Assembly: GCA_947471985.1 (NCBI GenBank)
Contig: CANIZL010000055.1
Span: forward strand, 1-42,639
Source of the DNA: Verrucomicrobiota bacterium
Lineage (GTDB): Bacteria > Verrucomicrobiota > Verrucomicrobiia > Limisphaerales > UBA9464
Reading direction: 5' to 3'
Length of the DNA stretch: 42,639 bases
Position numbers and translations under genes: made by a program. Within the stretch, counting starts at the first letter, position 1. Each line of letters begins with the position of its first letter. The notes below the pieces were generated by a model. The model searched no databases. It saw only the letters and a program-made list of their open reading frames with translations, and had not been told where the DNA came from. Below are positions 8,698 through 16,528 of the stretch, piece by piece.

Positions 8698-9651
8698 GGG
8701 GCGGAAAATTTTACTCGCTGGCTTCGGCTGCCGGCACCTTCAAGCCGGGTAGCCTGATTGAACAGGACCCCGCGTTGCGCGGCTCGAAGGATCATTCAGC
8801 TCGCAATTGGCACCGGCCGATTGCGACGCAACCACAGGGCCGAAAGCAGCAAGGGCACGGTTGCGTGGGACACGTTTAGTGCCTTTCGGCTGTGCGATCT
8901 TGTCCATTTTGATCTGTTCGAAAAAATTGTCGATCAAGCCCGGAATCGGCTGGAATACCTACCCCAAGCCCACCCAGTCAGTCCCTTGGTGAAAACCACC
9001 TCGGACACAGAACAGTGCCGCGCCTGACGGACAGCGTCAACGAGCTGCTCAACCGTCTCCAGTTGGGGCGATGAGTCGAGGCTGTCAACGGAGCCCCTTG
9101 GCCAAGACGCGGCTTTCAAAACGCAGATCGGAGACGCCTTGGGATTTCAGATCAGCATCACCTTCCTTGTCGTGAGCGCACCCCTCGGAAGTTGGATGGA
9201 CTCCACCATCGCATTCCACCGCGAGATTCGCCATTGCACCAAAGCGGTGTGACCGCGGCCAACTTATGAAGAGTCGTGAACACTCCACCGCCAGTGGAGC
9301 GTTTCAGCAGTTCGCACATTTTTGCTCCCAACTGCTAGCACGGGTGTGCGACCGGGGGTGTCCGCGGTGCGTTGGACCTGGCCGAAGAGCCGGTCGTCGC
9401 ATTGATGGCGGTCGGTCAGCCCCATTAGCGACGGATTCCGCACCGCCAGAAGCTGCACCACACGTGCGGAGAAGAAGCGCGTGGAGTCAAATTTGCCGCT
9501 GCCCCTGCGTGTGGCGGATCGCACCCAGCGGCGGTTGCCCGGCTCGCCAGATGAGAACGAAAACCGCACGGCACCTTGTCCCAAACTTGTGAGCGCTGCG
9601 GCGAGCCAAGTTTCGATTGACAACGCTTTTTTTGTATTTTAGAAAAGCAAA
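8698..9651. other. 954-base stretch with no supportable gene
   Basis: Only short open frames are present, at 8758-9027 and 9266-9592 on plus and at 8740-8937, 8934-9119, 9085-9288 and 9264-9623 on minus. None shows a recognisable domain, and none continues convincingly into its neighbour. The composition is mixed. The small minus-strand frames at 8740-9288 follow one another and could be remains of a decayed gene, but I cannot name it. A 6-base inverted repeat (CTCCAC at 9283-9288, GTGGAG at 9294-9299) is the only local structure noted. The right end holds the candidate promoter of the next operon. Confidence 0.5.
9617..9645 (+). promoter_or_regulatory. Candidate sigma-70-type promoter of the 9652-11577 operon
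   Basis: A perfect TTGACA at 9617-9622, a 17-base spacer and TAGAAA at 9640-9645 (4 of 6 matches to TATAAT), inside a T-rich stretch. The expected transcription start falls at about 9652, which is the A of the ATG, so the message may be leaderless or almost so. This is inferred from sequence only. Confidence 0.4.
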
Positions 9652-10371
9652 ATGCCAGGAGATTTAATTGAACTCATCAAAACAGCCAAGGAGGTCTTCG
9701 AATTGGTTTCGTGCGTGTTACCAACATTACCTAATGCGGTTGCAAAGCTTGACGTTGATAGATACAGCTTAGCCCTAACGCGGGTCGAACACACTTCGTG
9801 GGCAAAGAATTCTTGGGTGTATCAATACCAACCAAACTCTCTTATTGGGCCAACGCCTTCATTTTTCACCCAAGTCGTTTCTACAGGAACTGTTGGGAGC
9901 GCTACGCCGACGTATACAAGCAGCAGCAAGGATTCGTTCGACCCGCACGGGATCGGTCGCCAAAACAGAATTTGCGATTACTCAACAGTTGCCGCAACTG
10001 GCGAGATCGATCCGCTGAAATTCTCACTCTCGGAGTCGTTCACTTGCCGCCTGACCGCCACAATGGCTGAGTCGAGCATTTACTTGGATTATTTGGGTGG
10101 GTACGCTAACTTTATGGTATCCTTTAAGGAAGGATTGCCTGCTTCAACTTGCACTGGGCCCGGAACCAATCCGTCGGTACATTATCAAGATGACATCGGG
10201 CCAATATCCATTCAACCGGCCGTCGTTCCACCACTGGGAAATCTGCCTCAGGGAGCTTCAGTTGTCATTTTTCCGAGTAGGACGAATTGGGAACATATAT
10301 GGTGGGACTCCAGTAAACCGTTTCACGGATATGCGGCAATTCGACTTCTTAGCTACGGCACCCCGAAATGA
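9652..10371 (+). CDS. Hypothetical protein, first gene of AT-rich operon
   Basis: A 239-residue protein that I do not recognise. It has no signal peptide or membrane segment. The first 30 residues are amphipathic helix-like (MPGDLIELIKTAKEVFELVS). The remainder is rich in Ser, Thr, Pro and aromatic residues and looks mostly beta. Codon use (many AAT, TTA and GAT-type codons) and GC content are clearly lower than in the flanking genes, which suggests transfer from another genome. It starts at ATG 9652 with no Shine-Dalgarno, right after a promoter-like sequence. Its stop overlaps the start of the next gene (ATGA at 10368-10371). The frame is long enough and the overlap tight enough for it to be a real gene; function is unknown. 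Confidence 0.72.
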   Translation: MPGDLIELIKTAKEVFELVSCVLPTLPNAVAKLDVDRYSLALTRVEHTSWAKNSWVYQYQPNSLIGPTPSFFTQVVSTGTVGSATPTYTSSSKDSFDPHGIGRQNRICDYSTVAATGEIDPLKFSLSESFTCRLTATMAESSIYLDYLGGYANFMVSFKEGLPASTCTGPGTNPSVHYQDDIGPISIQPAVVPPLGNLPQGASVVIFPSRTNWEHIWWDSSKPFHGYAAIRLLSYGTPK

Positions 10372-10844
10372 ATTTGTCTAATAACAGGTTAAACTTAACT
10401 ATTATCGGTATTGGTACCGTTATATTTGTATCTTTGCATTTTAGCTCTGGCGCAGTTCGAAGGAAAATTTCCGGACCGGAAGATACTGAACTTTCGGCGA
10501 TTACTGCCCCGGTTAACCTCATCCCTGGATCGAACACTAGTCCAGTCAAATCAACAACGCACGGCCAGAGCCGAATTTCTCACGGGCCAGCTTCCGATGA
10601 TCTCCCGGCAGAGGTCGCCTACCAGTTCGCTCTCATCGAAGAGGCTGTACTCGCGGCCGGGACAAATGTTTCCCACACACTGCCTGAAATGCGGGCGCCA
10701 CGTTTCTGGTTGATCGGTAATTTGATGTTGGATGAAGTCTATCAGTCCCAATTTCGCCACGGAGGCAGGGAAAAAATCAGCAGTAATCTGGCTCTGACAC
10801 AACTGAGCCAATACCTCAAATCGGACCGTGCAGAAACCCAATAG
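10368..10844 (+). CDS. Hypothetical membrane-anchored protein, second gene of AT-rich operon
   Basis: A 158-residue protein with one N-terminal hydrophobic segment (LNLTIIGIGTVIFVSLHF, residues about 8-25), most likely a membrane anchor or uncleaved signal. A Ser/Pro/Thr-rich linker follows, then a mostly helical C-terminal domain from about residue 75 (AEVAYQFALIEEAVLAAG and on). I do not recognise a family. The start is coupled to the previous gene by an ATGA overlap, and its end overlaps the next gene by 17 bases, which supports a three-gene translationally coupled operon. The general plan (short cytoplasmic N-terminus, one membrane helix, linker, helical domain) is shared with the next product. 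Confidence 0.68.
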   Translation: MNLSNNRLNLTIIGIGTVIFVSLHFSSGAVRRKISGPEDTELSAITAPVNLIPGSNTSPVKSTTHGQSRISHGPASDDLPAEVAYQFALIEEAVLAAGTNVSHTLPEMRAPRFWLIGNLMLDEVYQSQFRHGGREKISSNLALTQLSQYLKSDRAETQ

Positions 10845-11577
10845 CGTAACGGCACTTCTATTTTTAGGAGTGGTCCTGATTATTGCTCTCAAGCTGCGGA
10901 GCGGGAGAGTGCCGGCGGGGGGCACCGGAGTTTCGCCCCAGCGCTCCGCCGTGCGGGGGCCGGCAGTGGTTGCGGACCGCCCTGCGTTGAAACCGGGTGC
11001 CCAGCGGGATGGGACGCGTTTCAACCCAAAGATTCGGGAATACAACGAGACCTTCGAGGCGGCGGTCCAGCAGAGCCAAGATCCCCAGCTAAAACGGCTT
11101 TTCTCGGCGGTGACGGAACGAATGCCCGACGCTTGGCAGGACACATTTGTACTTCGCGACACCTACCATGCGGTTATTGGGATCGGAGCCCTCAAGCGGG
11201 CGGATGAATCCTTTATTGAGGCCAACGAAAACCATATCCAAGGCATATCGGAATTGAGTCAGAATCCAAAGACTGAAGAGGTGCTCAAAGATGCCAATCG
11301 CGAGCGAAGGACGCTATCCGCGGAATCGTTGCAAACCCTTCGCTCGGTTCTCGCGCACCGACTATCCTTAAAATATCCCGAGATCGATCGCACCCAATGG
11401 GATGAGATTTTGCGCATCGACTACGCCGCGCCGCCCGCCCCGCTTGGCCCGCTTAATTTGATCTCTCCGGAAGTGATTGCCGGACATTTTGGATTTGAAC
11501 TCCCACCCCCGGCAAAACTGCCCCCGTGGCATATGGCCCCGAACGAGGCAAAGCGCCTGCTTGAAGTTGAACGATAG
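10828..11577 (+). CDS. Hypothetical membrane-anchored protein, third gene of AT-rich operon
   Basis: A 249-residue protein with an N-terminal membrane segment (ALLFLGVVLIIALKL, residues about 9-23), a Pro/Gly/Arg-rich linker to about residue 65, then a helical region with many charged residues (about 70-205) and a Pro-rich tail. No family recognised. The start is GTG at 10828, inside the end of the previous gene (17-base overlap). Base composition returns towards that of the host in the second half. It ends 269 bases before the 3' end of ssrA, which is on the opposite strand. An envelope role is inferred from the anchor only. Confidence 0.68.
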   Translation: MQKPNSVTALLFLGVVLIIALKLRSGRVPAGGTGVSPQRSAVRGPAVVADRPALKPGAQRDGTRFNPKIREYNETFEAAVQQSQDPQLKRLFSAVTERMPDAWQDTFVLRDTYHAVIGIGALKRADESFIEANENHIQGISELSQNPKTEEVLKDANRERRTLSAESLQTLRSVLAHRLSLKYPEIDRTQWDEILRIDYAAPPAPLGPLNLISPEVIAGHFGFELPPPAKLPPWHMAPNEAKRLLEVER

Positions 11578-11810
11578 GCGAATTTTGCCCATTGTACGCG
11601 GGAAGGTCGCCTCGCGCTGAAGCATTCGGGTATCTGCGGTGATCTGATAACTTGGTGTGCCCGGCTGAATCCGTGGCTGAGCGTCGGCTGACTATGCAAC
11701 CCGCAACCAACCCTCCGCACCCAGAATCGATGCGTCGCCGACGCCATATGTTCTTCGGCGTAGTAAAATGAAGGACCCCGTTTCAATTGATAACGGGCTG
11801 AGACTGGATT

Positions 11811-11845
11811 CCTCCGCTCGTACCCTCTACGGGTCCGAGCGGAGG
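11811..11845 (-). terminator. Hairpin just beyond the tmRNA 3' end
   Basis: A 10-base-pair inverted repeat (CCTCCGCTCG at 11811-11820, CGAGCGGAGG at 11836-11845) with a further ACCC/GGGT inner stem. It begins two bases after the encoded CCA end of ssrA. No T-run follows on the minus strand, so it may act in 3' processing or protection rather than as a classical terminator. A second, weaker hairpin (CCCGTT 11777-11782, AACGGG 11792-11797) with a T-rich stretch beyond it lies further downstream. Confidence 0.5.
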
Positions 11846-11846
11846 A

Positions 11847-12200
11847 TGGTGGAGGCGGCGGGAATCGAACCCGCGTCCTAGATCGGCTTCCCAAAAGCGA
11901 CTACATGCTTAGCCAGACTAAAGTCTCGCCCAGGTGCTAACGGTCTGACATCGAAACACCCGCGCCAGCCCGCATGAAAATGTCGGCCCGGTACGCGCAG
12001 ACTCCGCACCAGACCCCGCCTGCTTAAGGCGTTCTGACCCTGCTAGCAGGTGTTACAGGCAGAACGTCACGGCACTTTAGGCCGCGAGAGCCAACTCTTC
12101 GTTAGCAGTTGTGTTTTGACCCGGTGATTTACGAGGCCAACGGATCGTCCTCGGCATGCCGCCCCTGGTGAGTCGCTCCAGTCGAGACCGGTACGCCCCC
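11847..12200 (-). ncRNA. ssrA: Transfer-messenger RNA (tmRNA)
   Basis: A 354-base RNA gene for trans-translation, which frees stalled ribosomes and tags the unfinished peptide. The 3' end (plus strand 11847-11880) is a tRNA-like T arm and acceptor with GGTTCGATTCC and an encoded CCA. The 5' end GGGGGCG (12194-12200) pairs with CGCCTCC next to the CCA over seven base pairs, including one G-U, which fixes both ends. The 5' domain contains TCGACTGGAGCGAC, like the D-arm analogue of other tmRNAs. The tag frame ends in codons for ANEELALAA followed by TAA (12077-12079). It is a one-piece tmRNA. Its protein partner, smpB, is at 32369. On its 3' side lies the accessory block 7940-11577. Confidence 0.95.
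12077..12115 (-). other. tmRNA tag-peptide reading frame
   Basis: In-frame codons of the tmRNA read NTTANEELALAA and then TAA. The ANEELALAA ending is the usual hydrophobic degradation tag. The exact resume codon is uncertain: an upstream CTCGTAAA block like that of Escherichia coli is present, but the spacing allows the tag to start one codon earlier (CAA). Confidence 0.75.
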
Positions 12201-12476
12201 ATCAAGTTTTAGCAGCCTCACCATGCCGCAGTTCCTCCCCCCGTCAACCGCATTCCCCAAGTATCCCCGCCATCCGGCCTCCCCGCCGCCCGACACCCAC
12301 TCACCCAAAATTGCTCCCGGAGTTGACAAAGGAGGGTGATCGCGGTTCTATGAGCAGGAAATTGAACATCAGCCGACGAATCGAATCGTTGGCAGGTAGC
12401 GTTTCGCCCGGAGTCGCGAAACTCTCCGGCCTCAAGGTGAGGCGGAATCTGTGGAGACTCCCTTAAACGTATTAAC

Positions 12477-12863
12477 ATGAAGAAACTGCTCGCCGTACTC
12501 GCCACCTCGTTGCTCGCCGTGTCCGCCTTCGCCGGTGAATTCCCCGACATCAGCATCTCCGAGGTCAAGGCCCTCACGGAATCCAAGAAGGCCGTCATCA
12601 TCGACGTCAATGGCTCGGACTCCTACCAGAGCGGCCACGTCCCCGGCGCCCTCGATTACGATGCCGTCAGCGGCAAGCTCGCCAAGGTGCTGCCCTCGGA
12701 CAAAAACGCCCTGATCGTCGCCTACTGCGGTGGACCGAAGTGCAAGGCCTACCAGGCCGCGGCCAATGCGGCGGAAAAGCTCGGCTACAAGAACGTGAAG
12801 CACATGTCGGCCGGCATCTCCGGTTGGAAGGCCGCCGGCGAGAAGCTCGAAAAGAAGAGCTGA
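12477..12863 (+). CDS. Periplasmic rhodanese-like domain protein
   Basis: A 128-residue single-domain rhodanese. The N-terminus MKKLLAVLATSLLAVSAFAG is a signal peptide, so it should act in the periplasm. The active-site loop CGGPKCK (84-90) with Cys84 is present, and GHVPGALDYD (53-62) is the typical second motif of the fold. Such proteins carry sulfane sulfur or sense thiol state; the physiological partner is unknown. The ATG has no Shine-Dalgarno. A TTGACA at 12323-12328 with TATGAG at 12349-12354 is a weak promoter candidate about 120 bases upstream. A clear terminator follows at 12953-12978, so it is probably monocistronic. Confidence 0.92.
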   Translation: MKKLLAVLATSLLAVSAFAGEFPDISISEVKALTESKKAVIIDVNGSDSYQSGHVPGALDYDAVSGKLAKVLPSDKNALIVAYCGGPKCKAYQAAANAAEKLGYKNVKHMSAGISGWKAAGEKLEKKS

Positions 12864-12952
12864 TTTCCGCTCCTTCAACCCGGGTGCCGACGGTCCCCGT
12901 CGTCCCGGATCAAAAAATCTCCCGCGGCATTGAGCACGCCGGAGAGAACTTC

Positions 12953-12978
12953 GGCAGGGCTTCGGCTCTGCCTTTTTT
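12953..12978 (+). terminator. Intrinsic terminator of the rhodanese gene
   Basis: GGCAGGGC at 12953-12960 pairs with GCTCTGCC at 12965-12972 (one G-U) around a stable TTCG tetraloop, followed by six T at 12973-12978. Confidence 0.9.
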
Positions 12979-13051
12979 ATTTCGGGGATCAAACGTCGAC
13001 TCGGTCGCCGAGATCCGGCCAAGGTAGTCTCCCCGCCCTGCCCCGCTCGGG

Positions 13052-14362
13052 CTACCAGCCCGCCGGCAAATCCGTCAACGTCGCCTTCAGGATGGTTCGG
13101 ATGCTCTGCCGCTCGGCCACGGGGAGATAGGCGAAATCGGGCGATTTATCGTCGCCGCGCAACGCCCGGCCGAGGTGTTGATACACCCGCTGTTTCAAAA
13201 TCGACGGCAATTGCGCAAAACTCGGGGCGTAGATCAGGTAACTGCAACGGTGGCGGAACAGGCGCGTGGTTAGGTCGAAGTCCTTCAACGATTCCCCGCC
13301 CGGCGCCGTCCGACGCTGGCGGAGGAAGTCCGACTTGAAGTCCGCGTCCCCCGCTACTCCACCCGCCGGCAGCGGCGCTTCCTCGGCAAAAAGCAGATAG
13401 CGGGTCAGGTTCCGCGCGCTTTCGTCCATTTCCGCGGCTTGAGCCGCCGACAGCTGTCCGGCGGATTCGGTCAGGATCTCGCGCGTCAGATAGGCCGCAT
13501 GGGCCACCCGATTGGCGAATCCCACCTGATGCTCGTGCACCAATTGCGGCAGGAGATCGGACCGCGGGACCAGATACCGGTCCCACCGAAAACGAACGCC
13601 CGGTGGATTCGGAATCTTCGTTAACTTCCCCTCGGACTGGGTTCCGGTGACGTTCCCGTAGTGGTTGGTGAAAGAGTCGGCCCCCGTGACGTGCCAGCCG
13701 CCAAAGCGCTGCTCCAGCGGAATGGTGTGACCCGATTGCCCAATCCGATAGGCGGTCAAACTGCCGCCGCCGGCGCCCGGGATGACCGATTTCACCACCA
13801 ACCCCGGCACCTGTCCCGTGTCGTCGCGGGCGTGGCAATTCATGCAGCGATCCGAGCGCTCGAACTGCAGCGGCCGCCCCTCGCGCGGGATATCGAAAAT
13901 GTAGAAGATCCCGCCCCACTCCGGATCGACGGAAACGATCTCGATGCGCCCGCCCGGAATGTAACCCACGTAGACTTCGTCGTTGAAGTACAAGGCCCGC
14001 GGATTCGCTGGTGAAATCAGGCTCAACTGCAGGCTCGTGGTCGAGAACACGAGCATTTGCGACGAGGCGGGTACGCCCAAGACGGAGAGCAGGCTGGTCA
14101 GGAAGCGCTTTTCGTCCGTGCGATCCAAGGCGATTTCGCCGGAAGCCAATCCACCCATGATCCGACTGAACGGATCGCGCGGTGTCCGCTTGGCGTATTC
14201 ATGCGGCGGTTGGTCGATATCCCGCAACTCGCGTTCGGCGTGCAGCGGTGGGCCGAACGTCACCAATCCGAGTAGTGCCAAAGCAAACCCCGAAAGGCCC
14301 ATACCCGGCCAGGCGGGCCGTCGACCGCTGCCGGCGCTGGGAACGCCCGGGCTCATGGTCAC
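13052..14362 (-). CDS. Secreted protein with one CxxCH haem motif, unknown family
   Basis: A 436-residue exported protein: a hydrophobic segment at about 22-40 (GLSGFALALLGLVTFGPPL) is followed by a mature chain starting near HAERELRDID. One haem-binding motif CMNCH is at 173-177, in a context DRCMNCHARDDTGQVPG that resembles a conserved uncharacterised cytochrome-like family of Planctomycetota and Verrucomicrobiota. No second CxxCH is present, and the rest of the chain shows no known enzyme domain. The start is GTG at 14360-14362, overlapping the previous stop by four bases, or the ATG two codons later. It is the third gene of the operon 16373 to 13052. An electron-transfer or haem-sensing role is inferred from the motif only. 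Confidence 0.85.
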   Translation of the reverse strand: MTMSPGVPSAGSGRRPAWPGMGLSGFALALLGLVTFGPPLHAERELRDIDQPPHEYAKRTPRDPFSRIMGGLASGEIALDRTDEKRFLTSLLSVLGVPASSQMLVFSTTSLQLSLISPANPRALYFNDEVYVGYIPGGRIEIVSVDPEWGGIFYIFDIPREGRPLQFERSDRCMNCHARDDTGQVPGLVVKSVIPGAGGGSLTAYRIGQSGHTIPLEQRFGGWHVTGADSFTNHYGNVTGTQSEGKLTKIPNPPGVRFRWDRYLVPRSDLLPQLVHEHQVGFANRVAHAAYLTREILTESAGQLSAAQAAEMDESARNLTRYLLFAEEAPLPAGGVAGDADFKSDFLRQRRTAPGGESLKDFDLTTRLFRHRCSYLIYAPSFAQLPSILKQRVYQHLGRALRGDDKSPDFAYLPVAERQSIRTILKATLTDLPAGW

Positions 14363-15675
14363 TCGGCCACCACGACCCGGTAGAACTGGAGGGCGGCCGC
14401 GCTGGGCGCCGACGCCTGCCAGCGGGCTTCACCACTGCCCGAATACTCAAACGTTCCCCCCGCCGTCGCCCATCCCCCGTCGAGCGAACTGGTCTCAACC
14501 CGGTAACTTCGGCTGCTGGCGAAGGGAAAGCGCAAGGTGGTCACGACTCCCGGCCCGGCCGTAACCGAAAGGATGCGCAGGCGGCTCTGGGCATTGCGCG
14601 GATCCGTGCCCGCAAGAAACTCCGCCCGATTGCTGGCGCCATCTCCGTCAAAGTCCCCCTCGCCCGTTTGACTCAAGTCGCCAAAGATCACGCGTTCCCA
14701 ATCATCCGGCAGGCCGTCGCCATCGGTGTCGGTGTCCGAAATGAGGACGCCCTCCAGCAGCAAGGTCGCCGGTTCCCCCAGGAGATTCTCCTTGGTCACC
14801 CAATTGGGATAAACCCCACCACCCACGCCAATACCACCGGCCGCGGCACGTGCGCGATGCAGCGAACTCAGCATTACGGGCAGGCGCCCCTGCCGGAGCG
14901 CGGTCTGCAAGTAGCCCATGACGAGCGGATTCGTCAGGTCGAGATCGAAGGCGAAGCGGGTTCCGTCCGGCACCACTTCTCCTGGCGCCACCGCCGTGGT
15001 CTGGCCCACCGCGAACGGGGCCACTTCAAAAGGCTCAAAAGCCTGCCCGACGTTGTTGCTGATATCGCGCAATTGCCCGTCCGTCCCGAAATCCGCGGCG
15101 TACGCGTTGCGGGTGCCGATCGAGACGTTGGTCGGATTGTTGATCGAATTGATCACCCCGAACGAGGAAGCCTCACCAAAACTCAGCGCGTTGAAGCCAC
15201 CCCGATAGCCGACGCCGTAGAGTTCAATCGGACGGCCCGTATCGCCATCGGGCAGCGCCAGAGCATTGGTCAGATACGTCCGGTAACTGTCGTAGGTCGG
15301 ATCGTACACGAACGACGGCTGGGACGGCAGCGGGGAATGTTCCACCGTCACGCGGACCTTGGTGACGAGATACCGACTGGCCGGAGCGTTCGTGGGAATC
15401 CGGTTGGCGGTATCCCACGCCAGCAGGAACTGGCCGTCCCGCGTATCGAAGCGCAGGTCGAAGGACGCCCATGTCGGCGACACCGGTCGGGCGCCATCAA
15501 AGTCGCCGAAGGGATACATCCACCGGTCCAAGGTCGGCGCCGGAGCGTTGATTTGAAACTCTGCACCGATCGTCGCAAGCGTCGGGGCCAGACACCCCAA
15601 ACCCAACGCAGCCCAACGAGCCCAGCCGCGGGCCCTCTCCAACGAACCGTGGATCCGACCCGGGCGGGAACTCAT
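14359..15675 (-). CDS. Secreted protein with thrombospondin type 3-like calcium loops
   Basis: A 438-residue protein with a signal sequence (hydrophobic stretch about 20-37, ending near TIGAEFQ). The N-terminal ~300 residues form an unrecognised domain rich in Thr, Asn, Pro and aromatic residues. At about 320-365 are acidic repeats DTDTDGDGLPDDWE and GEGDFDGDGASNRAEFLAGTDP, the thrombospondin type 3/EF-hand-like linker common in Verrucomicrobiota exported proteins. A small beta domain closes the chain (SYRVETSSLDGGW...YRVVV). It starts 17 bases after the stop of the PEP-CTERM gene and overlaps the haem protein gene by four bases, so all three are one operon. Confidence 0.85.
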   Translation of the reverse strand: MSSRPGRIHGSLERARGWARWAALGLGCLAPTLATIGAEFQINAPAPTLDRWMYPFGDFDGARPVSPTWASFDLRFDTRDGQFLLAWDTANRIPTNAPASRYLVTKVRVTVEHSPLPSQPSFVYDPTYDSYRTYLTNALALPDGDTGRPIELYGVGYRGGFNALSFGEASSFGVINSINNPTNVSIGTRNAYAADFGTDGQLRDISNNVGQAFEPFEVAPFAVGQTTAVAPGEVVPDGTRFAFDLDLTNPLVMGYLQTALRQGRLPVMLSSLHRARAAAGGIGVGGGVYPNWVTKENLLGEPATLLLEGVLISDTDTDGDGLPDDWERVIFGDLSQTGEGDFDGDGASNRAEFLAGTDPRNAQSRLRILSVTAGPGVVTTLRFPFASSRSYRVETSSLDGGWATAGGTFEYSGSGEARWQASAPSAAALQFYRVVVAE

Positions 15676-15692
15676 GGGCTTCCAGGATCAGT

Positions 15693-16373
15693 TCAGCGGC
15701 TGCGGCGCAGAGCCAGACCGCCGGCGGCCAGACCCAGGATCAGCAAGGCCCACGTGCCGGGTTCCGGCAGCGTCTTCACGTCGAGCGTGGCGGAATCAAA
15801 GCTCAGGCTCGGGCCGTCCGCCTTGAACGAAATCGTCAAATCCGAGGTATCCACCCCGCTCAAATTCCACGTCCAGGCCGAGGAGACAATCGAGCCCGGT
15901 CCCTGACCGACGAACGGCGCCCGGTCGAGTTCGGTCCGCGTGCCGGCGAGTGAGCCGCCGGCGTAGGTGAGCGCGACCGACGAGTAATCGAGTTCCGCTC
16001 CGACCGTTCGGGTCTGGAGGATCACCGTATCAATGCGCGCGCCCGCCGTGTAGTTGATCACGAAGGAAGAGACGCTCGGCTGATTGTAGATGTTGCCACT
16101 GCCGACGACGAAGGCGTCGGCCTGCAACTGCGTCAGTCGGGCCGTCGTGGCGGTGCTGCCCGCGAGGTCGGGCGCATTGCCCGGGGCGCCGACACCCACC
16201 GTGAAGAAATCCCAACCGGCTGCGGTGGATCCCGCTTCGCCGCGGAAGCTGGGGACATAGAACGCATTGGTGTTGGCGTGGGTCAGACCGGCGGCAGCCC
16301 ACAGGACGACACCCGCCAAGGCGGCGCGTCCGAACGATTTCGTAGAATTGGAGACGAACATCAGCCCGCACAC
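15693..16373 (-). CDS. PEP-CTERM sorting domain protein
   Basis: A protein of about 226 residues with both ends diagnostic. The N-terminal signal peptide is AALAGVVLWAAAGLTHA. The C-terminus LPEPGTWALLILGLAAGGLALRRSR is a PEP-CTERM sorting signal (PEP motif, membrane helix, Arg cluster), recognised by an exosortase and linked to exopolysaccharide production. The central ~150 residues are a beta-rich domain of unknown function with many Ser/Thr. The frame opens at 16373, but the ATG at 16359-16361 (MFVSNSTKSFG) is an equally likely start. It is the first gene of the three-gene operon ending at 13052. No exosortase gene is in this window. Confidence 0.9.
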   Translation of the reverse strand: MCGLMFVSNSTKSFGRAALAGVVLWAAAGLTHANTNAFYVPSFRGEAGSTAAGWDFFTVGVGAPGNAPDLAGSTATTARLTQLQADAFVVGSGNIYNQPSVSSFVINYTAGARIDTVILQTRTVGAELDYSSVALTYAGGSLAGTRTELDRAPFVGQGPGSIVSSAWTWNLSGVDTSDLTISFKADGPSLSFDSATLDVKTLPEPGTWALLILGLAAGGLALRRSR

Positions 16374-16458
16374 TACATCAAGGCATCGAACGCGCCAGCG
16401 TTTGGCTGGCCGACGATTGCCTTTGCCCGACCGTTTTCAGTCCTTGGCCCGACCCATG

Positions 16459-16489
16459 AAAAAGCCCCGCGAGGGATGCCTCGCGGGGC
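16459..16489 (-). terminator. Intrinsic terminator of the SPFH gene
   Basis: A perfect 11-base-pair stem (GCCCCGCGAGG 16464-16474 with CCTCGCGGGGC 16479-16489) and a 4-base loop. On the minus strand it is followed by five T (16459-16463). It lies 40 bases after the SPFH stop codon. Confidence 0.92.
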
Positions 16490-16528
16490 GGTGGCCGGGC
16501 CGGAGCCCGCGGCACGTTATCGGCGGCC

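Noticed and set aside
9264-9623. Minus-strand frame of 119 codons in the gene-poor stretch
   Set aside because: No domain, no coupling to a neighbour and no clear codon bias; it may be chance.
11847-11880. tRNA-like end read as a possible tRNA gene
   Set aside because: The sequence continues into a full tmRNA with a pairing 5' end and a tag frame; a separate tRNA would need an anticodon arm, which is missing.
14182-15906. Plus-strand frame of 574 codons opposite the calcium-loop protein gene
   Set aside because: The minus-strand protein has a signal peptide, calcium loops and operon overlaps; the plus frame has none of these.
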